Below, one piece after another: positions 8,718 to 16,206 of a stretch of DNA of 46,471 nt. A model generated the notes under the pieces. That model did not search any database. It was not told the DNA's origin and saw only the letters and a list, made by a program, of their open reading frames with translations. Position numbers and translations under genes: made by a program. The stretch comes from JBBSNV01 sp964458605 (GTDB taxonomy: Bacteria > Pseudomonadota > Alphaproteobacteria > Reyranellales > JAQSWP01): positions 1 through 46,471 of the forward strand of contig CAYWLS010000030.1 in assembly GCA_964458605.1 (NCBI GenBank). Reading direction: 5' to 3'. Position 1 is the stretch's first letter; each line of letters starts with the position of its first letter.

Positions 8718-9707
8718 TTATGTCTCCGCCTTGGCCAGCGAGTTCTTCTCGGCTTGCTGGTCGGCCGGGTGCGGGCGCACCAGCAGCAGCGCGTTCTTGT
8801 CGATCGTGACCTTGAGCGGCGTCTTCAAGGTCACGATCTCGCCGTCCAGCACCACGTCGACCGTGGCGCGGCGCGGCTTGATCTCCAGCATCTCGGCGCA
8901 GAAGGCCTGCAGCTTGGGCGTATCCTGCGGCCGGCCACGCAGCGCGTTCCATGCCAGGGCCAGCATGGTGCGGGGCGCGTTGTCGCGCAGCACGATGACG
9001 CCGACCTGCCCGCCGGCGACGCCCTCGGCGATGTCGAAATCGAGATTCTTGAGCTGCAGGTAGTTCTTGCCCAGGAACACCAGCGCGCTGCGCAGGCGGC
9101 GCGGCTTGCCGTCCACCGTCAACTCCAGAGTCATGGTGGAATGCCCGCGCAGCGCCGTGACCAGGCCCGACACCACGGCCGCGGCGCGGCGGCCGCCCAG
9201 ATTGTGCCGGTACTTCTCGCGGTTCTCGATCAGCTTGACGTACAGCCCCAGGCTGGCATTGACCAGGAACGGCCGGCCGTTGAGCCGCGCCAGGTGCATC
9301 GGCTGCACCGTGCCGCCGGCGATCGCCGCCGCGGCGGCGTATGGATCGGGCGGCATGCCGATATCGCGCGCGAAATAATTGAAAGTGCCCATCGGCACCA
9401 CGGCGAACGGGATCTTGCTGTCGGCGCTGGCCGAGGCGGTGGCGTTGATCGTGCCGTCGCCGCCCGCCGCCACCAGCACGCCGCCGTCCTGCTGGCAGGC
9501 TTGCTTGGCTTGCTCGATCGTGGCCTCGATGTCGTCGGCGCTGTCGATCAGGTGGAATTCGACCCGATGCCCCGCGTCGCCGAAGCCTTGCTCGATCTTG
9601 GCGCGCGATTCCTCCTTGTCGCCCGCACCCGAGCCGGCATTCATCACGACATGGAAGACGGTGCCGGCCGGCAGCCGGCGCGGCGATGTCACGGACGGTG
9701 CGGCCAA
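8718..9707 (-). CDS. Diacylglycerol/lipid kinase family protein
   Basis: Member of the YegS/DgkB/sphingosine-kinase superfamily, which phosphorylates diacylglycerol or related lipids at the membrane face. The TTG start at 9707 gives 329 residues; a GTG at 9692 is an alternative. The nucleotide-binding motif GGDGT is at residues 82-86, followed by FAVVPMGTFNYFARDIG (the PxGTxNxxA-type motif). The C-terminal beta-sandwich includes GVIVLRD. The TTG lies 2 nt after the stop of the flavoprotein gene, so the two appear to be one transcription unit. Substrate and physiological role are not determined. Confidence 0.85.
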   Translation of the reverse strand: MAAPSVTSPRRLPAGTVFHVVMNAGSGAGDKEESRAKIEQGFGDAGHRVEFHLIDSADDIEATIEQAKQACQQDGGVLVAAGGDGTINATASASADSKIPFAVVPMGTFNYFARDIGMPPDPYAAAAAIAGGTVQPMHLARLNGRPFLVNASLGLYVKLIENREKYRHNLGGRRAAAVVSGLVTALRGHSTMTLELTVDGKPRRLRSALVFLGKNYLQLKNLDFDIAEGVAGGQVGVIVLRDNAPRTMLALAWNALRGRPQDTPKLQAFCAEMLEIKPRRATVDVVLDGEIVTLKTPLKVTIDKNALLLVRPHPADQQAEKNSLAKAET

Positions 9708-9708
9708 G

Positions 9709-11112
9709 TCACACGCTGAAGATCTTGCCCGGGTTCATGATGTTGTCCGGGTCGATCGACTTCTTGATGCCGCGCATGAGGCCGATGGCGTCGCCGCCAT
9801 GCTCGGCTACCAGGAACTGCATCTTGCCGTAGCCCACGCCATGCTCGCCGGTGCAGGTGCCGTCCATCGCCAGGGCGCGGCTGACCAGCCGCTCGTTGAT
9901 GCGCTCGGCTTCCGCGATCTCGGTCGGGTTCTTGGTGTCGATCACGAAGGCGAGGTGGAAATTGCCGTCGCCGACATGGCCGACGATCGGCGCGGTGGCC
10001 TTGGAACGCTGGATGTCGGCCTTGGTCTGCAGGATGCATTCGGCCAGCCGCGAGATCGGCACGCAGACATCGGTGGCCCAGATCTCGCAGCCCGGCCGCA
10101 ACGCCTTGGCGGCATAGGCCGCGTCGTGGCGCGCCTGCCACAGCTTGTTGCGCTGCTCGGCCTGGGTGGTCCACTGGAATTGTCCGCCGCCATTGTCGGC
10201 GGCGATGGCTTGCACCTGCTCGGCCTGTTCCTTGACGCCGGCCTGGCTGCCGTGGAATTCCAGGAACAAGGTATTCTTCACCGGGTAGTCGAGCTTGGAA
10301 TATTTGTTGACCGCATCCATCTGCACGTCGTCGAGGATCTCGATGCGCGCTACCGGGATGCCGGCCTGGATGGTGGCGATGGTGGTGTTGACCGCGCCCT
10401 CCAGCGAATCGAACGAGCACACCGCCGAGGCCATGGCTTCGGGAATGCCGTAGACCTTCAAGGTGATCTCGGTGATGACGCCCAAGGTGCCTTCGGAGCC
10501 GACGAACAGCCGAGTCAGGTCGTAGCCGGCGGCGGATTTTTTGGAGCGCCGCGCGGTGCGCACGATGCGCCCGTCGGGCAGCACCACCTGCAGGGCCAGC
10601 ACGTTCTCGCGCATGGTGCCGTAGCGCACAGCATTGGTGCCCGAGGCACGGGTCGCCGTCATGCCGCCCAAGGAGGCGTCGGCGCCCGGATCGATCGGAA
10701 AGAACAGTCCGGTGTCGCGCAGATATTCGTTGAGCGCCTTGCGGGTGACGCCCGGCTGCACCACCACGTCGAGATCCTCGGCATTGACCTTCAGCACCTT
10801 GTTCATTGCCGAGACGTCGATGCTGACGCCGCCTTCCAGCGCGGCGATATGGCCCTCCAGCGAGGTGCCGGTGCCATAGGGGATGATCGGCGTCTTGTGC
10901 CGGGCGCAGATCTTCACCACTGCCGACACTTCCTCGGCCGACTGCACGAAGGCCACCGCGTCGGGTGGGCAGGAGACATGGAAAGTCTCGTCCTTGCCGT
11001 GGCGTTCGAGGATGGCCGGGGCGGTCGAAAGCCGCTCGTGCAGCAGGGCGCGCAGCTCGGCAAGGGTCTGGTCGATCGCGGTATTGCGCCTGGTTTGCGG
11101 GCTCGCGCTCAT
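9709..11112 (-). CDS. FAD-binding oxidase, D-lactate dehydrogenase/GlcD type
   Basis: Flavoprotein that oxidises a 2-hydroxyacid such as D-lactate or glycolate to the 2-oxoacid. It has 467 residues. The PCMH-type FAD domain shows PIIPYGTGTSLEGHI, QPGVTRKALNEYL, DPGADASLGGMTATRASGTN and FVGSEGTLGVITEI. The C-terminal FAD-oxidase domain has GHVGDGNFHL, GTCTGEHGVGYGKM and DPDNIMNPGKI, the signature of cytochrome-dependent D-lactate dehydrogenases and GlcD. The ATG at 11110-11112 is supported by an SD GGGAGGAA 6 nt upstream; the frame extends upstream without homology. It is divergent from the thiolase and followed by the lipid kinase. No glcE or glcF is nearby, which favours a stand-alone D-lactate dehydrogenase type. 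Confidence 0.9.
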   Translation of the reverse strand: MSASPQTRRNTAIDQTLAELRALLHERLSTAPAILERHGKDETFHVSCPPDAVAFVQSAEEVSAVVKICARHKTPIIPYGTGTSLEGHIAALEGGVSIDVSAMNKVLKVNAEDLDVVVQPGVTRKALNEYLRDTGLFFPIDPGADASLGGMTATRASGTNAVRYGTMRENVLALQVVLPDGRIVRTARRSKKSAAGYDLTRLFVGSEGTLGVITEITLKVYGIPEAMASAVCSFDSLEGAVNTTIATIQAGIPVARIEILDDVQMDAVNKYSKLDYPVKNTLFLEFHGSQAGVKEQAEQVQAIAADNGGGQFQWTTQAEQRNKLWQARHDAAYAAKALRPGCEIWATDVCVPISRLAECILQTKADIQRSKATAPIVGHVGDGNFHLAFVIDTKNPTEIAEAERINERLVSRALAMDGTCTGEHGVGYGKMQFLVAEHGGDAIGLMRGIKKSIDPDNIMNPGKIFSV

Positions 11113-11234
11113 GGTTCCTCCCGACGACTTGTTGTTGCGACAATGGGCCGGTTCGGCGGCGCGATCAAGGCCGCGACAGGGTTGTCCGTCGCCCGGTATT
11201 CCGCTCAAATATGGGAAATCTTTGGGAGAAAACG

Positions 11235-12488
11235 ATGCGCGACGTCTACCTGGTCGGAACCTATTCGACCCCGTTCAAGAAGCATCCGGACAAGAGCTTC
11301 CACGACCTGGCGCGCGAGGCCTATCTCGGCGCGCTGAAGGACGCCGGCATGAAGGACGGCAGCGACATCGAGTCGGGCTGGCTGGGCAATTGCGGCATGG
11401 GCTTCTGGGGCCAGAACTCGATCCGCGGCCAGGCCCTGCTCCAGCCGCTGGTCGAGGAGGGGCTGTTCCCCGAGCGGGTGCCGATGATGAACGTGGAGAA
11501 TGCCTGCGCCACCGCCTCCACCGCCTTCTCCGGCGCCTGGAAGGACATCCTGGCCGGCACCGCCGAGCTGACCTTCGCCATGGGCATCGAGAAGCTGTTC
11601 AGCCCCGACGATCCCAGCCGCACCACCGACACGTTCGGCCAGGGCTACATCACCACCCAGCACCAGCGTCTGCTCGACGAGATGAACGCGGTGGGCGAGA
11701 AGATCGGCTCGAAATTCGAGACCGGCCCGGACCGCACCATCTTCATGGATACCTATGCGATGCAGGCCAAGTACCACATGTGGCGCTACGGCACGACGCA
11801 GGAGCAGATCGCCATCGGCGCGGCCAAGAACCACAATTACGGCGCGCTCAACGACAAGGCGCAATACCGCTTCCAGATGACGCCGGAGGCGGTGCTGCAG
11901 GACCGTCCGGTGAGCTATCCGCTGACCCGCGCCATGTGCTCGCCGATCGGCGACGGTGCGGCGGCGGCGCTGCTGTGCTCGGCGGAGTATCTCGAGAAGC
12001 TGCCCAAGAACGTGCAGGAACGCGCGGTGAAGGTCGCCGGCGTCGGTTTCGCTGGCGGCAAATATCGCGGGCTGGACGAGCCCGGCCTGACCCGCACCGC
12101 TGCCGACAAGGCTTACAAGATGGCCGGGCTGGGGCCGCAGGATATCGACGTGGCCGAAGTGCACGACGCCACCTCGTTCTGCGAGATCTATCAGGTGGAG
12201 ATGATGCGCTTCTGCGAGGACGGCCAGGGCGGCAAGTTCGTCGGCGACGGCCATACCGGCCCCGGCGGCAAGGTGCCGGTCAACACCTCCGGCGGGCTGG
12301 TTTCGAAGGGCCATCCGGTCGGCGCCACCGGCCTGTCGATGCTCAACGAGCTGGCCACGCAACTGCGCGGCGAGGCCGGTCAGCGCCAGGTCAAGGGCGC
12401 CGAGATCGCGCTGGCCGAGAACGGCGGCGGCGTGATCGGCATGGAAGAGGCGGTGGCCGCGGTCGTCATCCTGCAGAAGGATCGCTAG
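11235..12488 (+). CDS. Thiolase / SCP-2-type acetyl-CoA acetyltransferase
   Basis: Thiolase-superfamily enzyme of the lipid-transfer/SCP-2 thiolase group, 417 residues. It is expected to cleave or condense acyl-CoA units in fatty-acid, sterol or aromatic side-chain breakdown. The nucleophilic cysteine is C91 in VENACATAST. A His-Asp pair lies in VAEVHDATSFCE near residues 307-318, and GHPVGATG near 359-366 is the C-terminal active-site loop of this subgroup. The start is fixed by SD GGGAGAA at 11224-11230. It is followed by an amidase stump and an MFE-2-like SDR, so a beta-oxidation role with the SDR is plausible. Many homologues lack tested activity. Confidence 0.9.
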   Translation: MRDVYLVGTYSTPFKKHPDKSFHDLAREAYLGALKDAGMKDGSDIESGWLGNCGMGFWGQNSIRGQALLQPLVEEGLFPERVPMMNVENACATASTAFSGAWKDILAGTAELTFAMGIEKLFSPDDPSRTTDTFGQGYITTQHQRLLDEMNAVGEKIGSKFETGPDRTIFMDTYAMQAKYHMWRYGTTQEQIAIGAAKNHNYGALNDKAQYRFQMTPEAVLQDRPVSYPLTRAMCSPIGDGAAAALLCSAEYLEKLPKNVQERAVKVAGVGFAGGKYRGLDEPGLTRTAADKAYKMAGLGPQDIDVAEVHDATSFCEIYQVEMMRFCEDGQGGKFVGDGHTGPGGKVPVNTSGGLVSKGHPVGATGLSMLNELATQLRGEAGQRQVKGAEIALAENGGGVIGMEEAVAAVVILQKDR

Positions 12489-12492
12489 GCTT

Positions 12493-12657
12493 GTGACGCG
12501 CCGGGCCGACGCCTTCGGCGCGTTCTGCGGCCTGCCGCTCGACATCGCCGGTGCGGCCGGCGGCGCGCTGGTCGGCCTGACCTTCGCCGCCAAGGATCTG
12601 CTCGATGTGGCGGGCCATGTCACCGGCGGCGGCAATCCCGACTGGGCCCGGAGGCAT
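12493..12657 (+). pseudogene. Amidase gene stump (N-terminal fragment)
   Basis: Starting with GTG 4 nt after the thiolase stop, about 55 codons read DAFGAFCGLPLDIAG, then GGALVGLTFAAKDLLDVAGH and VTGGGNPDWARRH. This matches the N-terminus of amidase-signature family proteins (LAGLTFAVKD-FDVAGHVTGGGNPDW). The catalytic Ser-Ser-Lys core that should follow is absent: after residue 55 the frame loses all amidase character, and the SDR gene begins at 12758. I read this as the remnant of an amidase gene of which all but the 5' end was deleted. The stump could still be translated, because it sits just behind the thiolase, but as an amidase it cannot work. Confidence 0.6.
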
Positions 12658-12757
12658 GGGCCGCCAGGGTTTTCCTGCCGTGGGGCGTCTGGCAAGATCG
12701 CCGGCAGCAGCGCCGATCGAATGCTGCCCAATAATCGTCCACATAGAGGGAAATCCG

Positions 12758-13654
12758 ATGATCATCCGCTTCGACAATCGCGTCGCTATCGTCACCGGCG
12801 CCGGCAACGGGCTGGGCCGGGCGCATGCCCTGCTGCTGGCCAGCCGCGGCGCCAAGGTGGTGGTCAACGATCCGGGCGGGGCGCGCGACGGCAAGGGCGG
12901 CGATCACGCTGCCGCCGACCAGGTGGTGGCCGAGATCAAGACCATGGGCGGCCAGGCGGTGGCCAATTACGACAGCGTGGCCGATCGCGACAGCGCCGCC
13001 AATATCGTCAAGACTGCGGTCGATGCGTTCGGCACGGTCGACATCGTGGTCAACAACGCCGGCATCCTGCGCGACAAGTCGTTCCCCAACATGACCATGG
13101 ACGACTACGAGTTCGTCATGAAGGTCCACCTGCTGGGGTCGGTCTACGTCACCCATGCCGCCTGGCCGATCCTGCGTGCCAAAGCCTATGGCCGGGTGGT
13201 GCTGACCTCGTCCAACTCCGGCATCTACGGCAATTTCGGCCAGACCAATTATTCCGCCGCCAAGCTGGCGCTGGTCGGCTTCATGAACACGCTGCGGCTG
13301 GAAGGACAGAAATACAACATCTTCGTCAATTCGATCGCGCCAGTGGCCGGCACGCGCATGACCGAGGATCTGATGCCGCCGGAAGTGGTGGCCAAGCTGA
13401 AGCCGGAGCTGGTGTCGCCGATGGTAGCCTATCTGTGTTCCGAACAATGCCAGCATACCGGCGAGATCTTCGCCGCCGGCGCCGGCTATTACTCGATCGT
13501 CGAGTTCCGCGAGGGTGCCGGCGTCCGGCTGCCGGGCCTGCCGACGATCGACGACATCGCCGCCAATATCGGCAGGATTACAGATATGAGCGCGCAGAAG
13601 CGCTACCGCACTTCCAGTGAGGAAGTCGCGGCGGTGTTGGGCGTGTCGCAATAG
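12758..13654 (+). CDS. SDR oxidoreductase resembling MFE-2 3-hydroxyacyl-CoA dehydrogenase
   Basis: Short-chain dehydrogenase with NAD(P) Rossmann fold, 298 residues. The cofactor motif is TGAGNGLG at residues 13-20, followed by VVVNDPGG, which is characteristic of the dehydrogenase part of peroxisomal-type multifunctional enzyme 2. NNAG follows near residue 100. The catalytic pair is Y165 and K169 in TNYSAAK, with the serine in SSNSG just upstream. By family it would oxidise a (3R)-hydroxyacyl-CoA. SD GAGGG lies at 12746-12750. It follows the thiolase by 269 bp, interrupted by the amidase stump. No hydratase domain is fused. Substrate unknown. Confidence 0.88.
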   Translation: MIIRFDNRVAIVTGAGNGLGRAHALLLASRGAKVVVNDPGGARDGKGGDHAAADQVVAEIKTMGGQAVANYDSVADRDSAANIVKTAVDAFGTVDIVVNNAGILRDKSFPNMTMDDYEFVMKVHLLGSVYVTHAAWPILRAKAYGRVVLTSSNSGIYGNFGQTNYSAAKLALVGFMNTLRLEGQKYNIFVNSIAPVAGTRMTEDLMPPEVVAKLKPELVSPMVAYLCSEQCQHTGEIFAAGAGYYSIVEFREGAGVRLPGLPTIDDIAANIGRITDMSAQKRYRTSSEEVAAVLGVSQ

Positions 13655-13684
13655 GGCGACGCGCAAACCCGGAGTGGTTCCGCC

Positions 13685-14905
13685 ATGGCCGATGACGGCG
13701 CGCTGGCGCGTCCCAAGGAACAACAGGCCGACTGGTCGCTGGACGAGGTGCTGACCTGGCTGCGCCGCGAAGGGCGCTTGCAGAACGAGCTGGCGGCGTT
13801 TTTCGGCGAGCTGGTCGATCGGTTGCAGGCGGCCGGCTCGCCGGTATGGCGGCTCTATCTGGGCCTGCAGACCATCCATCCGCAGCTGCGGGCCATGGGC
13901 GTGGTGTGGCGCCGCGGCGAGGGTGTCAGCGAGATGGCGCGCCGCTGGGGCATCGAATTCACCTCGGCCTATATCGGCAGTCCGATCCAGGCGGTGCGCG
14001 AACAGCGCAGGATGGTGCGCTATCGCCTCGACGCCCTGACCGAGCAGGATCACGAGGTGCTGCGCGAGGTGGCGGTCGACGGCGGCACCGACTACCTGGC
14101 TTTTCCCATGCCCGTGAGCCGCGGCGAATGGCCGGTCATGACCATCGCCACCGATCGCGCGGCAGGATTCAGCGAGGCCGACATTCTGAAGTTCTCCATG
14201 CTGATCGAGCATCTGGGCGCGGTGGTGGAGATGCATATCGGCCATCGCGTCACCACCACGGTGCTCGACACCTATCTCGGCCGCGAGACCGGCGAGCGCA
14301 TTTTGCGCGGCCTGATCCGGCGCGGCGACGGCGAGGAGATCCGCGCCGTGCTGTGGTTCTCCGACCTGCGCAACTACACCGGCCTGTCGGAAGTGCTGAC
14401 GTCCGAACAGGTGCTCGACATCCTGAACTTCCATTTCGAAACCCTGGGCCGGGCCCTGGCCCGGCATGGCGGCCAGATCCTGAAATTCATGGGCGATGGC
14501 GTGCTTGCCATCTTCCCGATCCGCGAAGCCATGTTCGTCGGCGATGCCTGTGCCGGCGCTCTGCAGGCGGCGCTGGATGCCCAGGCCGAGATGGACATGA
14601 TGAACTCCGGCCGCGAGGCGGCGGAGCAGCCGCCGATCCGGTTCGGCATCGGATTGCATATCGGCACGGTGACCTACGGCAATATCGGCACCGAAGATCG
14701 TCTGGATTTCACCGTCATCGGCCCCGCGGTAAATCGCTGTGCCCGACTGCAGGCTCTTACCAAGGAAGCGGGCGTTTCGATTCTGGCCTCCGCTGCCTTC
14801 CACCAGTCCTGTCCGCGTCCGTTGCGTTCTGTAGGTCGTTTCGTGATACGGGGTGTGGACGAGAAGCAGGAAGTCTTCACGCCGCTGCCCGAGCTGCCAA
14901 ATTAG
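13685..14905 (+). CDS. Class III adenylate/guanylate cyclase with N-terminal sensor-like region
   Basis: Makes a cyclic nucleotide from ATP or GTP. It has 406 residues and no membrane segment. Residues 1-205 are not a domain I can name. They contain the FTSAYIGSPIQAVREQR stretch and end in a GAF-like portion (ADILKFSMLIEHLGAVVEMH). The cyclase domain spans about 215-400. Metal-binding aspartates are D227 (FSDLRNYT) and D271 (KFMGDGVLAIF), and the transition-state pair is N350 and R354 (VNRCARL). The lysine before FMGDG and the threonine in DFTVIGPAVN suggest adenylate cyclase of the IIIb type. It stands alone between the SDR and the HxlR regulator, so no target is indicated. Confidence 0.9.
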   Translation: MADDGALARPKEQQADWSLDEVLTWLRREGRLQNELAAFFGELVDRLQAAGSPVWRLYLGLQTIHPQLRAMGVVWRRGEGVSEMARRWGIEFTSAYIGSPIQAVREQRRMVRYRLDALTEQDHEVLREVAVDGGTDYLAFPMPVSRGEWPVMTIATDRAAGFSEADILKFSMLIEHLGAVVEMHIGHRVTTTVLDTYLGRETGERILRGLIRRGDGEEIRAVLWFSDLRNYTGLSEVLTSEQVLDILNFHFETLGRALARHGGQILKFMGDGVLAIFPIREAMFVGDACAGALQAALDAQAEMDMMNSGREAAEQPPIRFGIGLHIGTVTYGNIGTEDRLDFTVIGPAVNRCARLQALTKEAGVSILASAAFHQSCPRPLRSVGRFVIRGVDEKQEVFTPLPELPN

Positions 14906-15039
14906 CAGTGTCGCTGCATATCTGAAATCCTCACAGAATCCACGGAATCGTGAGGGCGGACCGGCGCCGGAAGCAAGTAATTACACCAGTGTTGCAAATA
15001 AACCCCTGTTTCGTTGCGATTATTTACCGGCCGCGTATA

Positions 15040-15049
15040 GTATCGATAC
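15040..15049. promoter_or_regulatory. Palindrome in the hxlR-type gene promoter
   Basis: GTATCGATAC is a perfect 10-bp palindrome 23 bp before the HxlR start codon, in an AT-rich stretch (15000-15065) that stands out from the GC-rich surroundings. HxlR-family regulators often control their own promoter, so this is a candidate autoregulatory site. The 165-bp gap otherwise shows only promoter-like AT-rich sequence. Confidence 0.35.
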
Positions 15050-15071
15050 ATTCAATTAAAGGTGATCGTCC

Positions 15072-15638
15072 ATGAAACGGACCCCCTATAAGCAAATGAA
15101 CTGCTCCATTGCTTCGGCACTCGAAGTGGTTGGCGAGCCGTGGACGTTGCTGATTATTCGCGATGCCTATCTGCAGGTGCGTCGCTTCGAAGAATTCCAG
15201 CGCCATCTCAATATCGCCCGCAACATTCTCACAGCGCGGCTGCGCAAACTGGTCGAGCACGGCGTTCTGCAGCGGATCCAGTATCAGGACCGCCCGCGGC
15301 GCTTCGAATATCGTCTCACCGACAAGGGTGCCGCCTTGTTCCCGGTGATCGCCTGCCTCAAGGAATGGGGCGACAAATTCGGCGACAAGGCCGCGTTCGG
15401 GCCGCCGCTGCAGTTCGAGGACAAGAAGACCAACGCCGTGGTCAAGCCGGTCCTGATCGATGCCGTGACCAACAAGCCGATCGAACTGGAAGACGTGAAT
15501 ATCGTTCCGGGCCCCGGCGCTACCTCGCCCAGCACCAACTTCATGTCCTGGCTTAAGAACGAGCGGGGTCAGGATGCGGTAGTGCCGATGGAAGACGAGT
15601 CCCGTCCCGCTGCGGCTGTCGCTGGCGCGCGCTGGTAA
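15072..15638 (+). CDS. HxlR family winged-helix transcriptional regulator
   Basis: Dimeric winged helix-turn-helix DNA-binding protein, 188 residues. The HxlR domain covers about residues 8-100: CSIASALEVVGEPWTLLIIR, the recognition part FQRHLNIARNILTARLRKLV, and the wing QDRPRRFEYRLTDKGAALFPV. The N-terminal cysteine C13 (QMNCSIA) is at the position where many redox-sensing HxlR proteins carry a reactive Cys. About 85 further residues form a C-terminal extension of unclear function, longer than the usual 110-130-residue HxlR protein. SD AAGGTG lies at 15059-15064. A terminator follows the gene directly. Target genes unknown. Confidence 0.9.
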   Translation: MKRTPYKQMNCSIASALEVVGEPWTLLIIRDAYLQVRRFEEFQRHLNIARNILTARLRKLVEHGVLQRIQYQDRPRRFEYRLTDKGAALFPVIACLKEWGDKFGDKAAFGPPLQFEDKKTNAVVKPVLIDAVTNKPIELEDVNIVPGPGATSPSTNFMSWLKNERGQDAVVPMEDESRPAAAVAGARW

Positions 15639-15660
15639 AGAGGTAGCTTATAACCGCATG

Positions 15661-15690
15661 CCGGCGCCTTGGAGGCGCCGGTTTCGTTTT
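15661..15690 (+). terminator. Rho-independent terminator after the HxlR gene
   Basis: Perfect 8-bp stem CCGGCGCC/GGCGCCGG (15661-15668 with 15674-15681) around a 5-nt loop, followed by TTTCGTTTT. It begins 22 bp after the HxlR stop codon. Confidence 0.85.
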
Positions 15691-15811
15691 GGGGTATCGC
15701 TTCGGTATGGCCCGCGGCGCGCCGCATAAGCCGTTCGGCGCGGGCGCGTCGGTATGCGAAGGCAGCTTGCGCGCTGCGGGCGATGCAGCACCTTATTCGA
15801 CCGGAAGACGG

Positions 15812-16024
15812 CTATGCCTTCGGATCGGGCTTGTCGGACCCGTCCGGCGGCGGCTCGATCGCCTTGCCGTCGAGGTCGCGCTTCGATTTGCTCTGCTCGT
15901 CGGCCGTGCGCTGGCGTTCGCCCTTGTCGCGGCCGAACCGGGCTCGGTTGGCGGCGGCCTGCCGCTCGCGGGTCTTCCTGTCGCGCGCCTTGCGCGCCTG
16001 GTTCAAGCTGATGACCTCGCCCAT
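15812..16024 (-). CDS. DUF4169 family small basic protein
   Basis: A 70-residue, highly charged protein. The N-terminus MGEVISLNQARKARDR and the central AAANRARFGRDKGERQ match DUF4169, a small family of unknown function found in Alphaproteobacteria, usually 55-70 residues. The remainder is Lys/Arg/Asp-rich and probably disordered. The ATG at 16022-16024 is the start that matches the family; the longer frame to 16096 adds unrelated residues. Gene-free sequence lies on both sides, so no operon partner is visible. Confidence 0.8.
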   Translation of the reverse strand: MGEVISLNQARKARDRKTRERQAAANRARFGRDKGERQRTADEQSKSKRDLDGKAIEPPPDGSDKPDPKA

Positions 16025-16206
16025 TGCCCATCTTCCATGACCGCGATGCCGACCGAAGCTATACGCGCGCCGTTTGGCCGGGATAAAAGGCGCCACCGCG
16101 CGCCGCTCATTCTTTGCTAGATTAGTGCAATTCGGCCGGCGCGCAATGGCGCGCCGCGCGACAAAGGGCTGGCGAGGGGTCGGCGGTCCTTTGCACGGAG
16201 GAGCAT

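Noticed and set aside
12620..14803. 727-codon minus-strand frame over the SDR and cyclase genes
   Set aside because: Composition typical of an antisense shadow (His/Gln/Arg rich, no domain); both plus-strand genes have catalytic motifs.
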